Assembly (NCBI GenBank): GCA_905221605.1
Contig: CAJNDS010000040.1
Coordinates: 1-62,000 of the forward strand
Reading direction: 5' to 3'
Length of the DNA: 62,000 nt
Source of the DNA: Symbiodinium natans
Lineage: Eukaryota; Sar; Dinophyceae; Suessiales; Symbiodiniaceae
Shown in pieces: positions 13,801-25,506 of this stretch. Position 1 is the stretch's first letter, and each line of letters opens with the position of its first letter. Below the pieces are notes generated by a model. The model had not been told where the DNA came from. It saw nothing but the letters and a program-made list of their open reading frames with translations, and ran no database searches. Both the position numbers and the translations under genes were made by a program.

Positions 13801-14414
13801 TGGAAGGAGCTGCGCCAAGCTGTTGGCAATTCCGTTTGGGATGGGTTCTTCACTCCCGACGGCAACTTTCTGGATCAAAGTGATCAAGGGCTAGAGCAGC
13901 CAGTGACGACGAACAAGGTCCGGGGTCCGCAGTCGGCTCAGGCAAAAAAGATCGGCAATCACGCTTACTACCTCATTGATCACATCTTCTACAGCCCCGG
14001 CAGCTTCGGTCATCACGATCACGCGAAGCAGCCCGCGTTTAGATCTTGCGTGTCTCCAATTATGACCCGAGCCCACTCACGTGTTTTGGAAGGTGGGGAT
14101 GATAGGGGTGGTGGCAGACATAGAAGCTCATGGAAAAGGACAGTAGGGGACCTTGCAGGATTGAAGGGCGAGACCAAAAACTGCAGAAGCGCTACATAGG
14201 GCAGCCTTTGCAAACCTGCAGAAGACTTGCTGAGCGGCTTGTTTCGTATGTTTTGTGGAAGCTACAGCAGCTACAGTGCAGCTAAAGACCAGCTAAGGTG
14301 TACAAGCCCATGCAGTTCAGGAGCGCTGAGGATGCACTGCAAAAGGTCTTGCCTTCGCTCAAAGATCCATCTGACCACTACCCAGTTATCGTCGACCTGG
14401 GTTGGGCCAAATAG
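10823..14414 (+). CDS. Endonuclease/exonuclease/phosphatase (EEP) family enzyme
   Basis: Metal-dependent phosphoesterase of the EEP fold (CCR4/nocturnin/Angel relatives). Exons: 10823-11155, 11303-11395, 11593-11638, 11740-11873, 12139-12213, 12564-12654, 12755-12787, 12899-12956, 13039 to about 13090, about 13688-14042, and 14293-14414. All fold signatures appear in order: LRVAIYNTLAD, PDIMVFT joined to EVDHYAEF (catalytic Glu), LDDMGVAVFW, GGGKGFVQVKL, VVVMGTHLS, LVVCMDANSDP (the Asp-x-Asn motif), LIDHIFYS, and PSDHYPVIVDL (the SDH motif) close to the TAG at 14412-14414. Codon phase carries through exons 1-8. The exact ends of exons 9 and 10 are open. Donors include GT (11156, 12957), GC (11639, 11874, 12655, 12788) and GA (11396, 12214). 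Substrate (RNA, lipid or nucleotide) cannot be told from sequence; no signal peptide was seen. Confidence 0.85.
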
Positions 14415-14869
14415 CGATGCGAGGTCACTTGTGCTGCGGAGGGAGAAAAAGGATGAAACCGGTGGATGCATTTGTCTCCGTCCTCGGTTTAGGAAAAAAC
14501 TGGCCGCCGCCACGAAACTTTGGCGTTTCAGGGGTTCAGAAATACTCGGAGCCAAGATTCAGAGATGTGCTAGTCAGCACCCATGTCAGAAACGGTCGAT
14601 ATTTGTCTAGCCAGGTTGCACAAACTACCGATCACAAATCTTCATTTAAACGCGATGAGCTGCCCTATGTTCCCGGATCAGCAATCCCCCTTCTTTGCCC
14701 CCTTCGTTTGCCAATCATTGCATAGTCTCCGAACACTGACAAATTCGGAATCAGGAATCGTTTTCGAATTTCCCAATCTGGCCGCAACCAAACAAGGACA
14801 CCGCAGGAGCCCTGAAGCAAAAACGATTATAACCAAACTTTGGCGTTGCTACGGACTGCGGAAGCGCAG

Positions 14870-15420
14870 GTGCTGCCCATTGCGGCGGCATTTGGCTTCG
14901 CCCAACTCTGTGCCATGAAGGTTGGAGTCGTTTGTGACTATGGGCATACACACCCACGAGGGCTGTCCGTGTCCCTGAAATGTTCCAAGCTACATCATCT
15001 ACATTTCGGAATACCTGTACCTTTGTATCGTTGCCAGCTGCGATGGTCTCAGGCGCTGCGGTTTTATGATGCCGGGAGTTTGAAGGTGATCGCGCAGGCA
15101 CGACACATTGCATTACTGGCTGCAGTGACGCCATGTCATCGACAGTTCATCGCATGAGCGCGTCGAAGCTTCCGCGTTTCCGTTTCAAGGTCAACTTGCC
15201 ACTAACAGCTCTGCTCTCATGGCTGCTGCTTGATCGACGCACCCTGACATGGAAAGTGATGCTGTTGGATGTTGCCTTTGGCGATGTCAATGTGATTTTC
15301 CTCCGTGCTTGCAGTGTAGTGCTATACATGCTGCTCAAAAAACGAGGTTACTCCGTGAAGAAGTGGCTTGCAGTGGCCTGCACCTCAAGATGCTTACTGT
15401 CGGAGTCGTTCGCTGCACCG
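14870..15420 (+). CDS. Nucleotide-sugar-transporter-like membrane protein (partial)
   Basis: Exons at 14870-14920, 15053-15097, 15190-15238 and from 15347 join in phase to a protein resembling SLC35/CMP-sialic acid transporter-type carriers: VLPIAAAFGFAQLCAMK, ALRFYDAGSLKVIAQ, VNLPLTALLSWLLLDRR, YSVKKWL. These carriers move nucleotide sugars into the Golgi or ER in exchange for nucleoside monophosphates. The donors are GT, GC, GC. After YSVKKWL the frame breaks: the next matching segment, MLTVGVV, starts 20 bases later in another frame. Exons before 14870 and after about 15420 were not found, so this is part of a gene or a decaying copy. The family call rests on this central stretch only. Confidence 0.6.
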
Positions 15421-15431
15421 GCTGCATGGCG

Positions 15432-15449
15432 GGAGGGGGGGGGGGGGGA
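15432..15449. repeat. G-rich homopolymer run
   Basis: Run of G with one A, directly behind the last transporter-like segment. Runs like this are error-prone in sequencing. Confidence 0.9.
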
Positions 15450-16203
15450 GTGTTTGTGTTGGTTTATTCTTGATTGTCAACAGCTTCGTGGCGTTATTCG
15501 TCCGTGGGCGACAGGAGGACACCTCCTCGCCCTCCTTGGAGTGAGGGAAATCAAGTGCAGGTATCGTTGCATTCCCAAGGTAGAGAGCGGGGCAGCCTGA
15601 CGCACAAACATGGTCTTATTCTGTGGAAGGTGTGCACATGGGCCACATGTATGCATCAAAGAGCCGGTGCCCAGCTCCATAACCCAGCGCACTATAGAAA
15701 CTGTAGGGGCAACCATCCAGCAAACCTTTGTTGCCTGCATCCTTGCATCAGGTGTATGAATAGCGATGCGTCGCATTTTCTCAGCATAAGCCGCAAGGGA
15801 TGACCGAGCCTCCACCGCATGATTTGACACGCTATGCGAGTGAGCCCGGCGACTACAGGGAGCTCGCACCCGCTTCAACCAGCCCTCGAACGAACTCGTC
15901 TCAATGATCGCGTTGAGAAAAAGCTCCGCCCGAGCTCCAGCCAGGAAAGGCTAAAACAAGAGCTCCCGCGCACACAATGAGATGACCTCACACCGGACAG
16001 TGCTGCAATACAGCATCGCTCTTGTATGATCTGCGAGGCTCTCGGTTCGGGGGTTTAGCTTTAAGTGTTTGGTTGAAGGGTTTGGCATCAACCCGTTAAT
16101 TCTTTCAGGGCCTTATGCTGGTGACCAACATCGCATTCCTCCAGGCGTGGACATGGAAACATGGACGGCCTAGGATCAAGCGCAAGCACGATTGATGGAA
16201 AAT

Positions 16204-16350
16204 CAGTGTTTTTTCTTCTCCTCTCTAGCTTCCGCCCTCTCGCCCCTGTCTTTTCCATGCTTGTGTGTCTCTGTGTCCCTCTCCCTCTGCCTCTTCCTCT
16301 TCTTCCTCTTCTTCTCTCGATCCTCATTTCTATTCTTTCCCAGTCGCTTG
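16204..16350. repeat. Polypyrimidine tract
   Basis: About 145 bases almost entirely C and T on the + strand, with CTCTTCC-type units. It can form triplex DNA or act as an extended splice-acceptor tract. It gives Ser/Leu- and Arg/Glu/Lys-rich false open frames. Confidence 0.85.
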
Positions 16351-16944
16351 CCAGGTCCGGATGCTGGTGCTTCAACCATCAAGCTTGGTGCCAAGCTATA
16401 CCATGAGGTGTTCCCGTGACGACATTCTACACAGCAAGCACAGGCTGCAGGGAAGCATTCTGCGAGGAGTTGCCTTTCAGGACAAAGCTTGATGGTTTTG
16501 GAGCTGTCACTTGTGGCTGTTGGCAGCCTCCCACCCGCAACAGCCCCCAAACCACGACGGCTGTTGGCACTTCTGTGTTGAGGCCCGGAGAGACCAATTC
16601 CACGACAAACAACAGTCATGAGGATTGGGCCCCGCCACACGCGCCTTCCTCCCCCCCATGTCTTCGTCGCGTTCCCTTATGTTTTTCTTTCTTCCCGTGT
16701 TGTCCGCTGTGCAACTGTGCTTGTGCCCGCCCGGCCCTGCACCTCAAGTGTGATCCCAGAGAGCGAAGTCGAGTGCAATTTCTGCTGTCACTTTCTTCCT
16801 AATTTTTGTTTAGGCACAACTCCGGAAATCTCAAAACACAATAATCCAAGAATTCAAACTTAGTCCCCGGACACTCTCCCAGAAGACTTTGGATTCTTGG
16901 GTTTTGGTATGTTTGGATGTTCTTGACAATTCGAGGTTGGTGCG

Positions 16945-16961
16945 TTGTGTGTGTGTGTGTG
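16945..16961. repeat. (GT)n microsatellite
   Basis: Short GT dinucleotide run. Confidence 0.9.
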
Positions 16962-17208
16962 CGTGCGCGAGCTCATTCATGTACACATATTTCTCAACGG
17001 GCCATTGCAAGATCATCAGGGTTCGATGTGGCGATGACCAAGCCACAGCGGTTGTTTATTGTGTGGCCCGCTTGCGTTCAAGGCCTCTGCAGTTGTCTAC
17101 GCAAGTGTTGTGCCAATCCCTGTTGTTTCCGCAGGATAGCGCCGAAAGTGCTGGGCATGTTCTACTTCTTGTCTTTCGCCTGCATATAAGACATGTGTGG
17201 ATGTTCGC

Positions 17209-17735
17209 AGACGAGCTACGAGCAATACGAGCATAAGCCCTTAGATCCCCACGAAAGGTGGGAAAGACCTATTCAAGAAATTTCCTGCTCGTCTTCTCTC
17301 AATGCGGGCCAAAGAGTCCCTGAGGTTAGGAATTGCAATTTCCTGCTCTGCGCCTTCCTTACATCCATGACGAGACAGGGACAAGCAGTTGCTTGTTGAG
17401 TGCGCCCTTCCTTACATCCATGACGAGACAGGGACAAGCATTTGCTTGTTGAGTGCGCATGCGTTGCCTCTTAAATTCGATCTGCCCGGCCGCATCAGCT
17501 GCGAGGCATCCATATTTGCGGAGAAGTTCTTAAAGAAGTGGCCTGAAGAGCGTCGCTCTCAGTTTCCGGTCGCGTGCTTACATCAGATGCGAGCTTGGGC
17601 AAAGCATGTGTTCCGCAGGCCCTTTTACATCCTCAAAACGAACCTCATGATAGGGGAGCTGATGCTCGCGGTGCTGGGTGTGGTCAACAATTTCTCGAAC
17701 GAGGCAGATTGCTGTGTCGCCGCTGTCGGCAGATA
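17209..17735 (+). CDS. Unidentified exon-like segments
   Basis: Two segments look protein-like. One begins after CAG at about 17211 (TSYEQYEHKPLDPHER) and ends before GTGGG. The other, about 17463-17735, is a single open stretch containing FAEKFLKKWPEERR, LHQMRAWAKHVFRRPFYIL and LMIGELMLAVLGVV. They could be exons of one gene split by the tandem duplication at 17349-17453. I do not recognise the family; coding status is a guess based on amino-acid composition and the length of the second stretch. Confidence 0.3.
17349..17453. repeat. Tandem duplication, 52-bp unit
   Basis: Two copies of a 52-53 bp unit (starting at 17349 and 17401; core TTCCTTACATCCATGACGAG) differ by two changes, which points to a recent duplication. 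A third copy begins with TGCGC at 17454 but diverges. Confidence 0.95.
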
Positions 17736-20424
17736 GATTATCAGGGATTCGTATCGCACGATCATGTTCGGCCAGCAGGGAAAAGACGAAGCCCGTGTCA
17801 ATCTAGCAAGAATGGATTGAGAAGAAGGGAGTCACTTTAGGAAGGCGTGCACAGTGGAGGAACCCGCCAAACTTCAGTGACACTTAGCCGTGTCAATGGT
17901 TGCTTTCGGTAGCAAGGTTTGCAATGGCATTCAGGCAAATGGAGGCCACCTGCCAGCCTCCGCACTCACAGTAAAAAAAAGAGAGCGATGGTAGGCAAAC
18001 CTGAGACAAGAGAATCGGCTATCGAGCAAGTGGCGCAAGGCGTTCGGTAGCAAACTCCAATCACCAGCGGAGTGATGGACAGCCCTCCCGTGCACGAGTG
18101 GTTGGTTAAAGTTAGCACCGGAGAAACACGATATGTACGACCCAAGGCCCAAGGCAGCCATGAGGTTGGAGTCACGGCGAAGATGGGCTAGCCTAGGAAG
18201 CTCTTCTCGTACAAGTATCTTCTCGTTCGACCTTACACCTTGCCGCACTGCCCATGCAGACTTAAAGTTCTCGGTGATGAGATGTGTTGTGAGTATGTTT
18301 TTCACGCGTGGATGTCAGGAGAGCACCGACAAAAACAGCGACTCGTGCTCCTGGGACCAGCAGCACGCCTGGTCAACGAATCCATCGACAAAAGCGCGAG
18401 TTGTAGTGTTCATATTGCAAACAAGTTGTTACACACGAGGTTCAACGACTGGAAGAGACAGCTGCCGGTTGTTCTCGTATGGTGCCTGTCCAAGCACTGA
18501 GATGGAAAGGGGTTTGACATGTTTTGACAGAGCCGCGCCCCATGGGAAGTGACGTGCTGATGCGAAATGCTGCATGAAAATCGGAAATGTGCGCCTCAGC
18601 ACGTTCAGGCTTCTTCACGGATGGATTGCGGGCCTACTGGTGAAGAGATGTTCAGCGCTGGTGAAGAATGTGTCAAGTTCTCGGCCACGGGAAGTGATCG
18701 AGTGGACTGGATAGAGCTCGAAAACATAGCCGTATATCTAGCCGAATCTAGCCGTCAGCCGAGTTGCTGCTGAATTCAGAACATGCTTGGTTTGACTGTT
18801 GTGACGGCATGAGACGGACCCTGGCCTTGCAACACTTCGCACAAGCAACGACTTTGCGACCTTGTGCTACCGCAAGGTCGCACATTCTGTCAACTCTCGC
18901 AACGCCTGGAGCCCAGAGGCCAGCTGCCCACATCCGATGCCTCACAACCCGCCATGGAGGTACGGGTACGCGCTGCTTACACACGCGCTACCCTTCTCTT
19001 GGCAGCAAGCTGAGCTCGGGCTGGCCTCACATTTCTGCTGCATGTTCGGTGCGGCACATTCAGCACGACAAGACAAACCGTAAGTACACTCACCGCGCAC
19101 GTTGCGCGCTTCAAGCTGTCCAGTCTTGCAGGGGGACTCGGGCCGGGCGGGAGTGTTTTGCCGATCTGGTATGCTAGGCCAGTCACACAGGCCGGTGTGC
19201 TGGTGCTGTTGGCTGCGCTCCTCTCAGAAAGCTGTAGTGTTGTCTTCCGGCACTTTGCCAAGACTGTTTGTCCTTCAGTATCTTCAAGATTGGCACTTCG
19301 CCAAGATTTGGGGCCTCATGTAGTTAGTGCTTGTGAAGGACTCCGGCAGCGAATTGTAAGGCATGTTGGCGGTTTCTTTGTGCTGGTGTGAGCTGGATGC
19401 ACCATTCGGTTTCGTTGACACAAATGAAGCAGGCGGAGTGCGTGTCAGTACCATCAGGGGAACTCTTACAGCCAGTTCATCCTCCCAGACAACCTGGGGT
19501 GTTAGTGCGAAGCTTTCCACGGGGCGGAGCTGACATGAAACGTGAGGTGCTGAACTTTGCTTCAACAAGTGACGAGCGCACCCAGAAGGACAAGGACGAA
19601 ACCAACCACCATAGTGCTCCGGGACAGCTTCTTTCTAACTCGCTGAAGGAGTCTAGACAGAAGCGGGTCCAAGCCTCAGCTTTCATCCCCATGAGTTGTC
19701 CGTTTTCGTGAGAATCATCACTGTGGCAGCATGCAGCATCAAAACTCTTGCCAGTTGTCGTCGCAGCCGAAAAAAGCTAACCCCATCGAAGGCCAGCTAC
19801 TCACAGCCGATACTTCAGAACCCTCAGAACGTCCCTTGGTTCTCGCGATAGCTCATGCCGCGCAAGCCGCAGCGCAGCACCACCAATGCAGAGCGCAGCG
19901 ACGAGGCAGAGTCTGAAACAACAGCTGAGCTGTGTGTTGCCTGTGTCGGCAGTTGCAGATAGCTGCAGGCTAGAGCACTCGCGACAACTGTTGCTGAATC
20001 TCGAGATTGAAGAACCAAGGGAGAATTCGGGGTATGTGGGTATGGCTCCTTCAGGGGCGTGGGGGAGGGGGAGGCGGGCGGATGGCTTTTGAGCTTTTCA
20101 AGGGAATGTCAAACTATTGGGTTCGGGTTAGAGCCGAAACATGTACCAAAGTGACTGTTATTGCAAAGAGAAAGGGATAGGGTATGTCGAGCGCAGGCAG
20201 ACGACCTGAAAATCAGTGCAGCTAGATAGTTGTGACTTGACCTCTCTGCAGTACAGTGCCTGCAAGGATATCCTTCGCCAGCGTCGGCGGCCGCATGCCA
20301 TGATTCAAAGGCATGGACGTGAACATGTGTAGTCTTTTGTCTCTTGACCCAGCAGCAGTAGGCGGGAACGATCCGGGAATGACCGACTGACAATAATTGA
20401 CCGCCAGAGTCTTTGTAGCTGAGG
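17736..20424. other. No recognised gene
   Basis: No conserved protein segment, RNA gene or clear repeat was recognised. Open frames near 18133-18552 and 19388-19711 are of a length expected by chance at this base composition, and their peptides matched no family I know. Confidence 0.4.
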
Positions 20425-22117
20425 ATGGAGGCCGTGCAGACGGCAGATTTTGTCATGCTTCTTCTATCATGGCATCTTTGGATTCTGGCACTGATCTGGT
20501 TTCTTGGCTTTGCCGAGCTGGTCCCCAAGCAGGGCTTGCTCGCTGGCATAGAGGATGGCTCCGTCGTCCTCCTTTCATGCGGACAGCTTTGCGGGTCACT
20601 CTCCAGGTGCATTGCATGGTGTTCATTAGAATGTAAGCCGAAAATCGCTGTTAGTTAAGATAGTCAAGAAATCCTGTGCTGAAAAACTGAGATGTGAAGT
20701 TCTAGTATCGGGGCCTGCCGAGCGCGGGTGAAAAGGTGCTGTTAGGCTTCCCTCGCTTTGAGAGGCTTCGTGCAATCATTCTGTTTGGGGGACCCTGTTG
20801 TAACACGCCAAATGTCGGAGTGGCAAAACAAGCAAGCACAACTGGGTTTGGGCGGTGCCCGGAACAAAGCCTTTCCAGTCCAAACAAGACGGAGTACATG
20901 CGAGAGACAGCGCCATCAAGGGCGAGGGGGTAGTTGGAAGGGGAAGAAAGTCACGCAGCAAGTGACCTGTTGGCTAGGGGGGGGGAACCAATCCAGCCAA
21001 AACAGTGCCAAATAAAGGGGTGCAATCTGCGCAGCGGGTGTTGGCGGGATTAGAGGTGGGGTGCCCGCTTTGTGCTGCCGCAAGACCTACGAGTATGCAT
21101 GACATATGACATACATAGGACTAGATATCAAATCATGAGTAGTTGCGTATTCTATATATACATATGACTCGCCCTCCTTTCCTTGCTGCTTCATGCATCT
21201 TATTTGTTTCCTCTCTATCTGTCTCTCTCCGCTTCTTTGATGGTATTCTTTCTTCTTTACCTGCGCGCGCATAAGCTATCAGACCACTTAACAGGCACAG
21301 TTGCAAATGCCCATGCCCTTGTCTCTACGCATGCCATGCTGTGCGGCATTGCCCTGCCAATTCAGTAAGCCTTTTTGCAAAAACTAAGGTCCCCGCCCGC
21401 GCTCATGCCCTCTTGAATCTGCATAGCGATTGTATTCCTGTCATGCCTATCTAGTGAGCACCTTGTATACTATGTCCAGTGGCCCCAAATAATCCGTACA
21501 TGTCCTTTGGCAGCAGATCGGCACCGAATGGCGAGTGGCCGGCCTGGCGGAAGCCCTGGTACTTGGCTTGGGTCGTAGTGCTGGCAATCCTGGCCTTTGG
21601 CTTTGTGCAGGCGCAGAACCTGTCTTCGCAAGGTTTTGTAAGATGCATGAGCGTGTGGTCGTAGGTTCAGCTCAAGCATGTCTGCGATACACTGCGGTTG
21701 TGTCATCCATTTTTGTGCAGTATACGGCAAAGGTGCCCCACCCACTACCTTGTAGAAGTTTCCGGGCTTTTGTTTTCATTTCTTGCTGCTGATCGTGTGC
21801 AACTTGGTGAGCAGACCTCGGCGCTGGTGGTGGGTGCCCTCTGCGGACTTCTGGCTGCAGCTATGGCCTGGGCCTGCCCCGCTGGGCCTGCGGGGCACAC
21901 GCCGGAGCCAAAGGCAGGCTTGCAAAATTGCAATGCACAAAAAGAAAGGAAGAAAAGGAACATAAAGGAACAGCGCATCTCAAAGCATGGCCGGAGAGTA
22001 AGTTCCAGGGCCCAGATGCTGTCCTTGGACGTGGGCTTGTCATCCTGGATGGGATGGCTGGCGTTCTGCTTGCCGTGTGGCAGGCCAGAAAGGCCGTTCG
22101 GCTTGTTGATTCCATGA
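20425..22117 (+). CDS. Possible multi-exon membrane protein, unidentified
   Basis: Several separate open segments on one strand would encode membrane-spanning helices. One at 20425-20520 starts MEAVQTADFVMLLLSWHLWI. Another at about 21484-21610 includes AWRKPWYLAWVVVLAILAFG and is followed by CAG. The others are about 21815-21885 (SALVVGALCGLLAAAMAWAC) and about 22009-22117 (GRGLVILDGMAGVLLAVWQA). The run of hydrophobic segments is suggestive of a polytopic protein, but I cannot confirm phase across the gaps or name a family. Confidence 0.3.
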
Positions 22118-23186
22118 TGGTTGTTATTCAGATTTGATCACCATTTTGAAGATTCGACTGTGCGAAGCTGTGTGAGACCAGTCCTATGGCACCGCGGGGC
22201 ACCGTACTTTGCCCTGAACAGTGGTCCACGCCCTCGCACAGCAGAAAACTAAACACGGGCCGAGCCACTACGCAGGACCAGACATGAAGACTTTGGCAAG
22301 CTGCCGTAGCTGCTGTGAAATGCTGCAGTTGACTGCGGTCCAAGCAAAGAATAAAGAAATAAATTGTGGCCCAATCTACAACTCTGCTCTAATCATGAGA
22401 GCGTTCTGGTTGGCTCGCGGGCAAGACTTGCTAAGCTAAGAATAGCAAGAAAATGCGACCAGCACTTTCATGGCCGAGGGTAAGTAGCATCGGGCTGCGC
22501 TGCTTGTGAGCCTCCGCTGAGAGAGCCGTTCGCTCCCTGGTTGGAGCTGTTGCAGGACATGCCTCGTTTGGCTTCCCAGGTTCCATCTGCCAGGGTGTGT
22601 GTGTGTGTGTGTGGGTCGCGTGTCCTGCAAGACCTGCCAGTGATTTTCTCGCATCTTTGATCTGCCTGCACTTGCCGTGGCTGTTTTCGCAAGTGCACGT
22701 TTGGCTTGGGGATTGTACGTGTTCGGTCGGGGTCCGATTGCTCATGGTTGCTCTTTGTTGGTCCGTCTGACTGTGGTTTTGGGCATCACCTCGGTCAAAT
22801 CAAGGAGGCAAGTTGCAGCCCTTTCATCCAGAACCGACAGCATAAGCATTCGTCTCAGAAGTGCGTGTCAACATCGTTGCGAGAGTCCAAGCTAAATCAT
22901 CTCTCGTTTCTTCTCGCATTGCGACAGTGTGACATGTTGAACGTACGATTTTGCTGTGTGGCACAGATTGTTGTATTTCACTTGGCTCCTGAAGCCTGTC
23001 AATTTCAGTTGCGGCGACGTGCTAAGCCGGTTACAGTTTCCTAGGGCAGCAAGATGTTGCAAGGTGAGTTGGCATTCTGGAGTGGAGATGCTAGCAGTGT
23101 CCATCACTGCTCTGCTCTCAAGCTGCACTAGTGCTTCGAGCTTAAAACCTTCTGCAGCGACCGTAACCAGCAACTTGTACAGAGAT
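22118..23186. other. No recognised gene; (GT)n run
   Basis: Contains a GT microsatellite at 22594-22613. Open frames at 22677-23044 give no recognisable protein. Confidence 0.4.
22594..22613. repeat. (GT)n microsatellite
   Basis: Uninterrupted GT dinucleotide run. Confidence 0.9.
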
Positions 23187-23190
23187 AAAT

Positions 23191-23305
23191 GAAGCAGGGT
23201 TTATATTTCTCTTATTGGTGAGTGTATAGAAGGTTCCTTTTTAATATTGGTGAGTGTATATACCTGGTGTCCTTTTGGGGGGACAAGAAATATAAACCCT
23301 GCTTC
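23191..23305. mobile_element. MITE-like element with perfect inverted repeats
   Basis: A 115-bp AT-rich element is bounded by perfect 19-bp terminal inverted repeats starting GAAGCAGGGTTTATATTTC and ending in its complement. The tetranucleotide AAAT sits on both outer sides (23187-23190 and 23306-23309) as a likely target-site duplication. The match extends to 21 bp if one base of each flank is included. Inside, GGTGAGTGTATA occurs twice. There is no coding capacity, so it would be a non-autonomous DNA transposon relic; the superfamily is not determinable from this alone. Confidence 0.85.
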
Positions 23306-23395
23306 AAATCATTTTTCATAGGTTTGCCCTCTGCGCACGACGCCTGACATTTGCTACCAACCAGCGCATGTCTACATGTCCTGTCATGCCTTTAG

Positions 23396-23728
23396 AAATC
23401 TAACAACCCCGACGGACGAGCAGCAAAAGTTGACGGAACGCTGTGCCAGGCCTTTGCTGATGTTTTCGCTGGGGCTGCTATTGTCGTCCCACGGATCACT
23501 GTGGCTGAGCAGAAAGGTGAAGCTTCAGAAACGCTTATTGCCGCCACTTACAAGTACGTCCGTCTGGACCGTCCCCTTGTGCAAAGTAAAAGGCATGATC
23601 ATGATCTTGAAGTTAAGGCTGACATCCGTGCCAACGGTGATGCTGCACCTGGCTGTGGCGGCTGCAAGTTCTGTGCCTTGTTTCTTGATTCGCTGTGGAA
23701 GCGTTTGTCGGTTGCATTGCACATGTAA
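23396..23728 (+). CDS. Hypothetical exon with Cys-rich motif
   Basis: A 110-codon open stretch begins after a TTTAG acceptor and ends at TAA (23726-23728). The peptide looks protein-like: AFADVFAGAAIVVPRITVAE, ETLIAATYKYVRLDRPLV, then PGCGGCKFCALFLDSLWKRL with three closely spaced cysteine pairs or singles that could bind metal. It lies 90 bp after the MITE-like element. I do not recognise the family. It would be a last exon of a gene whose upstream part is unknown, or a chance frame. Confidence 0.35.
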   Translation, partial: KSNNPDGRAAKVDGTLCQAFADVFAGAAIVVPRITVAEQKGEASETLIAATYKYVRLDRPLVQSKRHDHDLEVKADIRANGDAAPGCGGCKFCALFLDSLWKRLSVALHM

Positions 23729-24294
23729 CTCGTGAAAACAGATGCGCTGGCATTTGGAGCTGAACTGAGGCCTCGCTGAATGATTGGACAGCGGTTGCGA
23801 TGCTCATGGTTATCTTGCTGGCCCATCTGGCTCTCTACTTGCCACTTCCGCTCAGAGATCCCGAAGCTTTGGCTTTTGATTTGAGAGGTGAATTGCATAC
23901 CTGTCTTACCTGTCCTGGGTCGATGTCTGCGGTGACATAGTAGATGGCGGGACGCAGCATAATCTCATTTGTTTTCAAGTCGACAGTCAATTGTCAAGTT
24001 CCAGTCTGAGAAGGCATGGTCGGTTTAAAGCACCTTGGGCAAGCTTGAAGGAAGTAAACCCTGGGATGTAAGTCCAGCTTTGACAGGACAGCAACCCCTT
24101 CTACACTTCTTTGCGACGGGGAGGACAGAAGTTTGCAGCCTGGCTGCTGTGCAACATGTGCCGAGAGAGCCAGCAAAACGCTACTTAAAGTTCGCAGCGC
24201 CTTCTGCGATGACTTCATGTCATGCACCCGCAGCAAACAAAATTCGCCATGTAAGCAGTACTAGCAGACTGGTGGTGCGTGTGGTACATGTAGT

Positions 24295-24431
24295 GCTAGT
24301 AAGGCTAGTACTTAGTCTCAGCAGCAGCAGGTGCAGGAGTAGGAGAAGTGGGTAGTAGCAGTCGTTGTCGTAGTGGTAGTGGTGCTGGTGGTATACAGTG
24401 GTAGTGGCAGTGGGTAGTGGTAGTAGTAGTG

Positions 24432-24465
<34 letters not shown>

Positions 24466-24515
24466 AAGAAGTATAGTAGTCATAGTCGTAGTCGTCGTAG
24501 TAGTAGAGTAGCAGA
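24295..24515. repeat. (GTA)n/(GTG)n-rich trinucleotide region
   Basis: Degenerate GTA/GTG/GCA triplets condense to pure (GTA)n around 24428-24465. Confidence 0.95.
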
Positions 24516-25436
24516 GCGATAGCCTCTTCAGAAGCTAAATTTTCGACCGCAAGACGCAAATTTTACGAAGCCTGAATACAAAAACACCCAAACGAGAACG
24601 CGTTTTTGGAGAAAGACACACAAAGCAGCAAAATCTCGTTTCAGAAAAAGGGGTCTGTGACCCCCCCCCCCCAGCCCCCGCATGCTGAAGTTTACCACGC
24701 CTGCCAGTGTTTTCGACATCGTAAAGAAAAGCATTCCGCCCGTTACGAAGGCGTGACCTGTAGTACTACCAAGAAAAGTAGTAAGAAAAGTAGTAGGTGC
24801 AGCGCCCTCACCCCCAATCCACACGCTCTTCAGGCACGCTTTCTGGCACAACCTGTGTCTGGTTTCGGCCATGGGCTTACTGCTGTGTCTTTGCTTGAGA
24901 ACTGGTTGAGTCGTACAAACTGTCAGCGTGCCCAGGTGAAGAGAACTCTTGAGATTGCCTTGGACGCGATGGATGGATTGCATAAGTTTAGTTTGGGTAC
25001 CTGGCATCCAACCGCCTGGAGCATCTCCATGACCACATATACCCATGAAACATCGGTTCCCGGTGCATGTTTGCTATATTCCGGAGACCGAAGAAAGAGA
25101 TGCGATGCGTTCGATACATCTTGCAGATCTTGCATCATTCTCCCACTTTGCATGGCGACATCTCGCAATGTCATCTTCGTTATCAATTTGATCTTACTTG
25201 TTTGTCTTTTCTATCATGTGTCTGCTTACCGGCGTTATCCAGCTTTCCTCTCGTCTATGTCTGACATGAATCGGTGTACACTTGTTTTGATTCATACGTG
25301 CTATGCGGCTGTGCCAAAGCGTCTATGCATGAAAAAGGCTGATCTCTGTCGACTAGGGGTGGCTGCAGCCCATGGCGAGTCCAGCTGTTCTCGCTTCTGG
25401 CTCCTGACAGGAGACGTGCGCCCACAATCAATTACA

Positions 25437-25506
25437 CGATCACACAATCACACACTCAAACGCTCACACACTCACACACTCACACGCCCACACGCTCACA
25501 CACACG
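25437..25506. repeat. CACACT/CACACG-type minisatellite
   Basis: Repeated CACAC units separated by T, A or G. Confidence 0.9.

Larger units (their letters stand above)
15450..17208. other. No recognised gene; pyrimidine tract and GT repeat
   Basis: Holds a long pyrimidine-rich tract (16204-16350) and a (GT)n run (16945-16961). A short exon-like piece at about 17136-17180 (APKVLGMFYFLSFACI) follows a CAG acceptor, but it belongs to no family I recognise. Confidence 0.5.
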
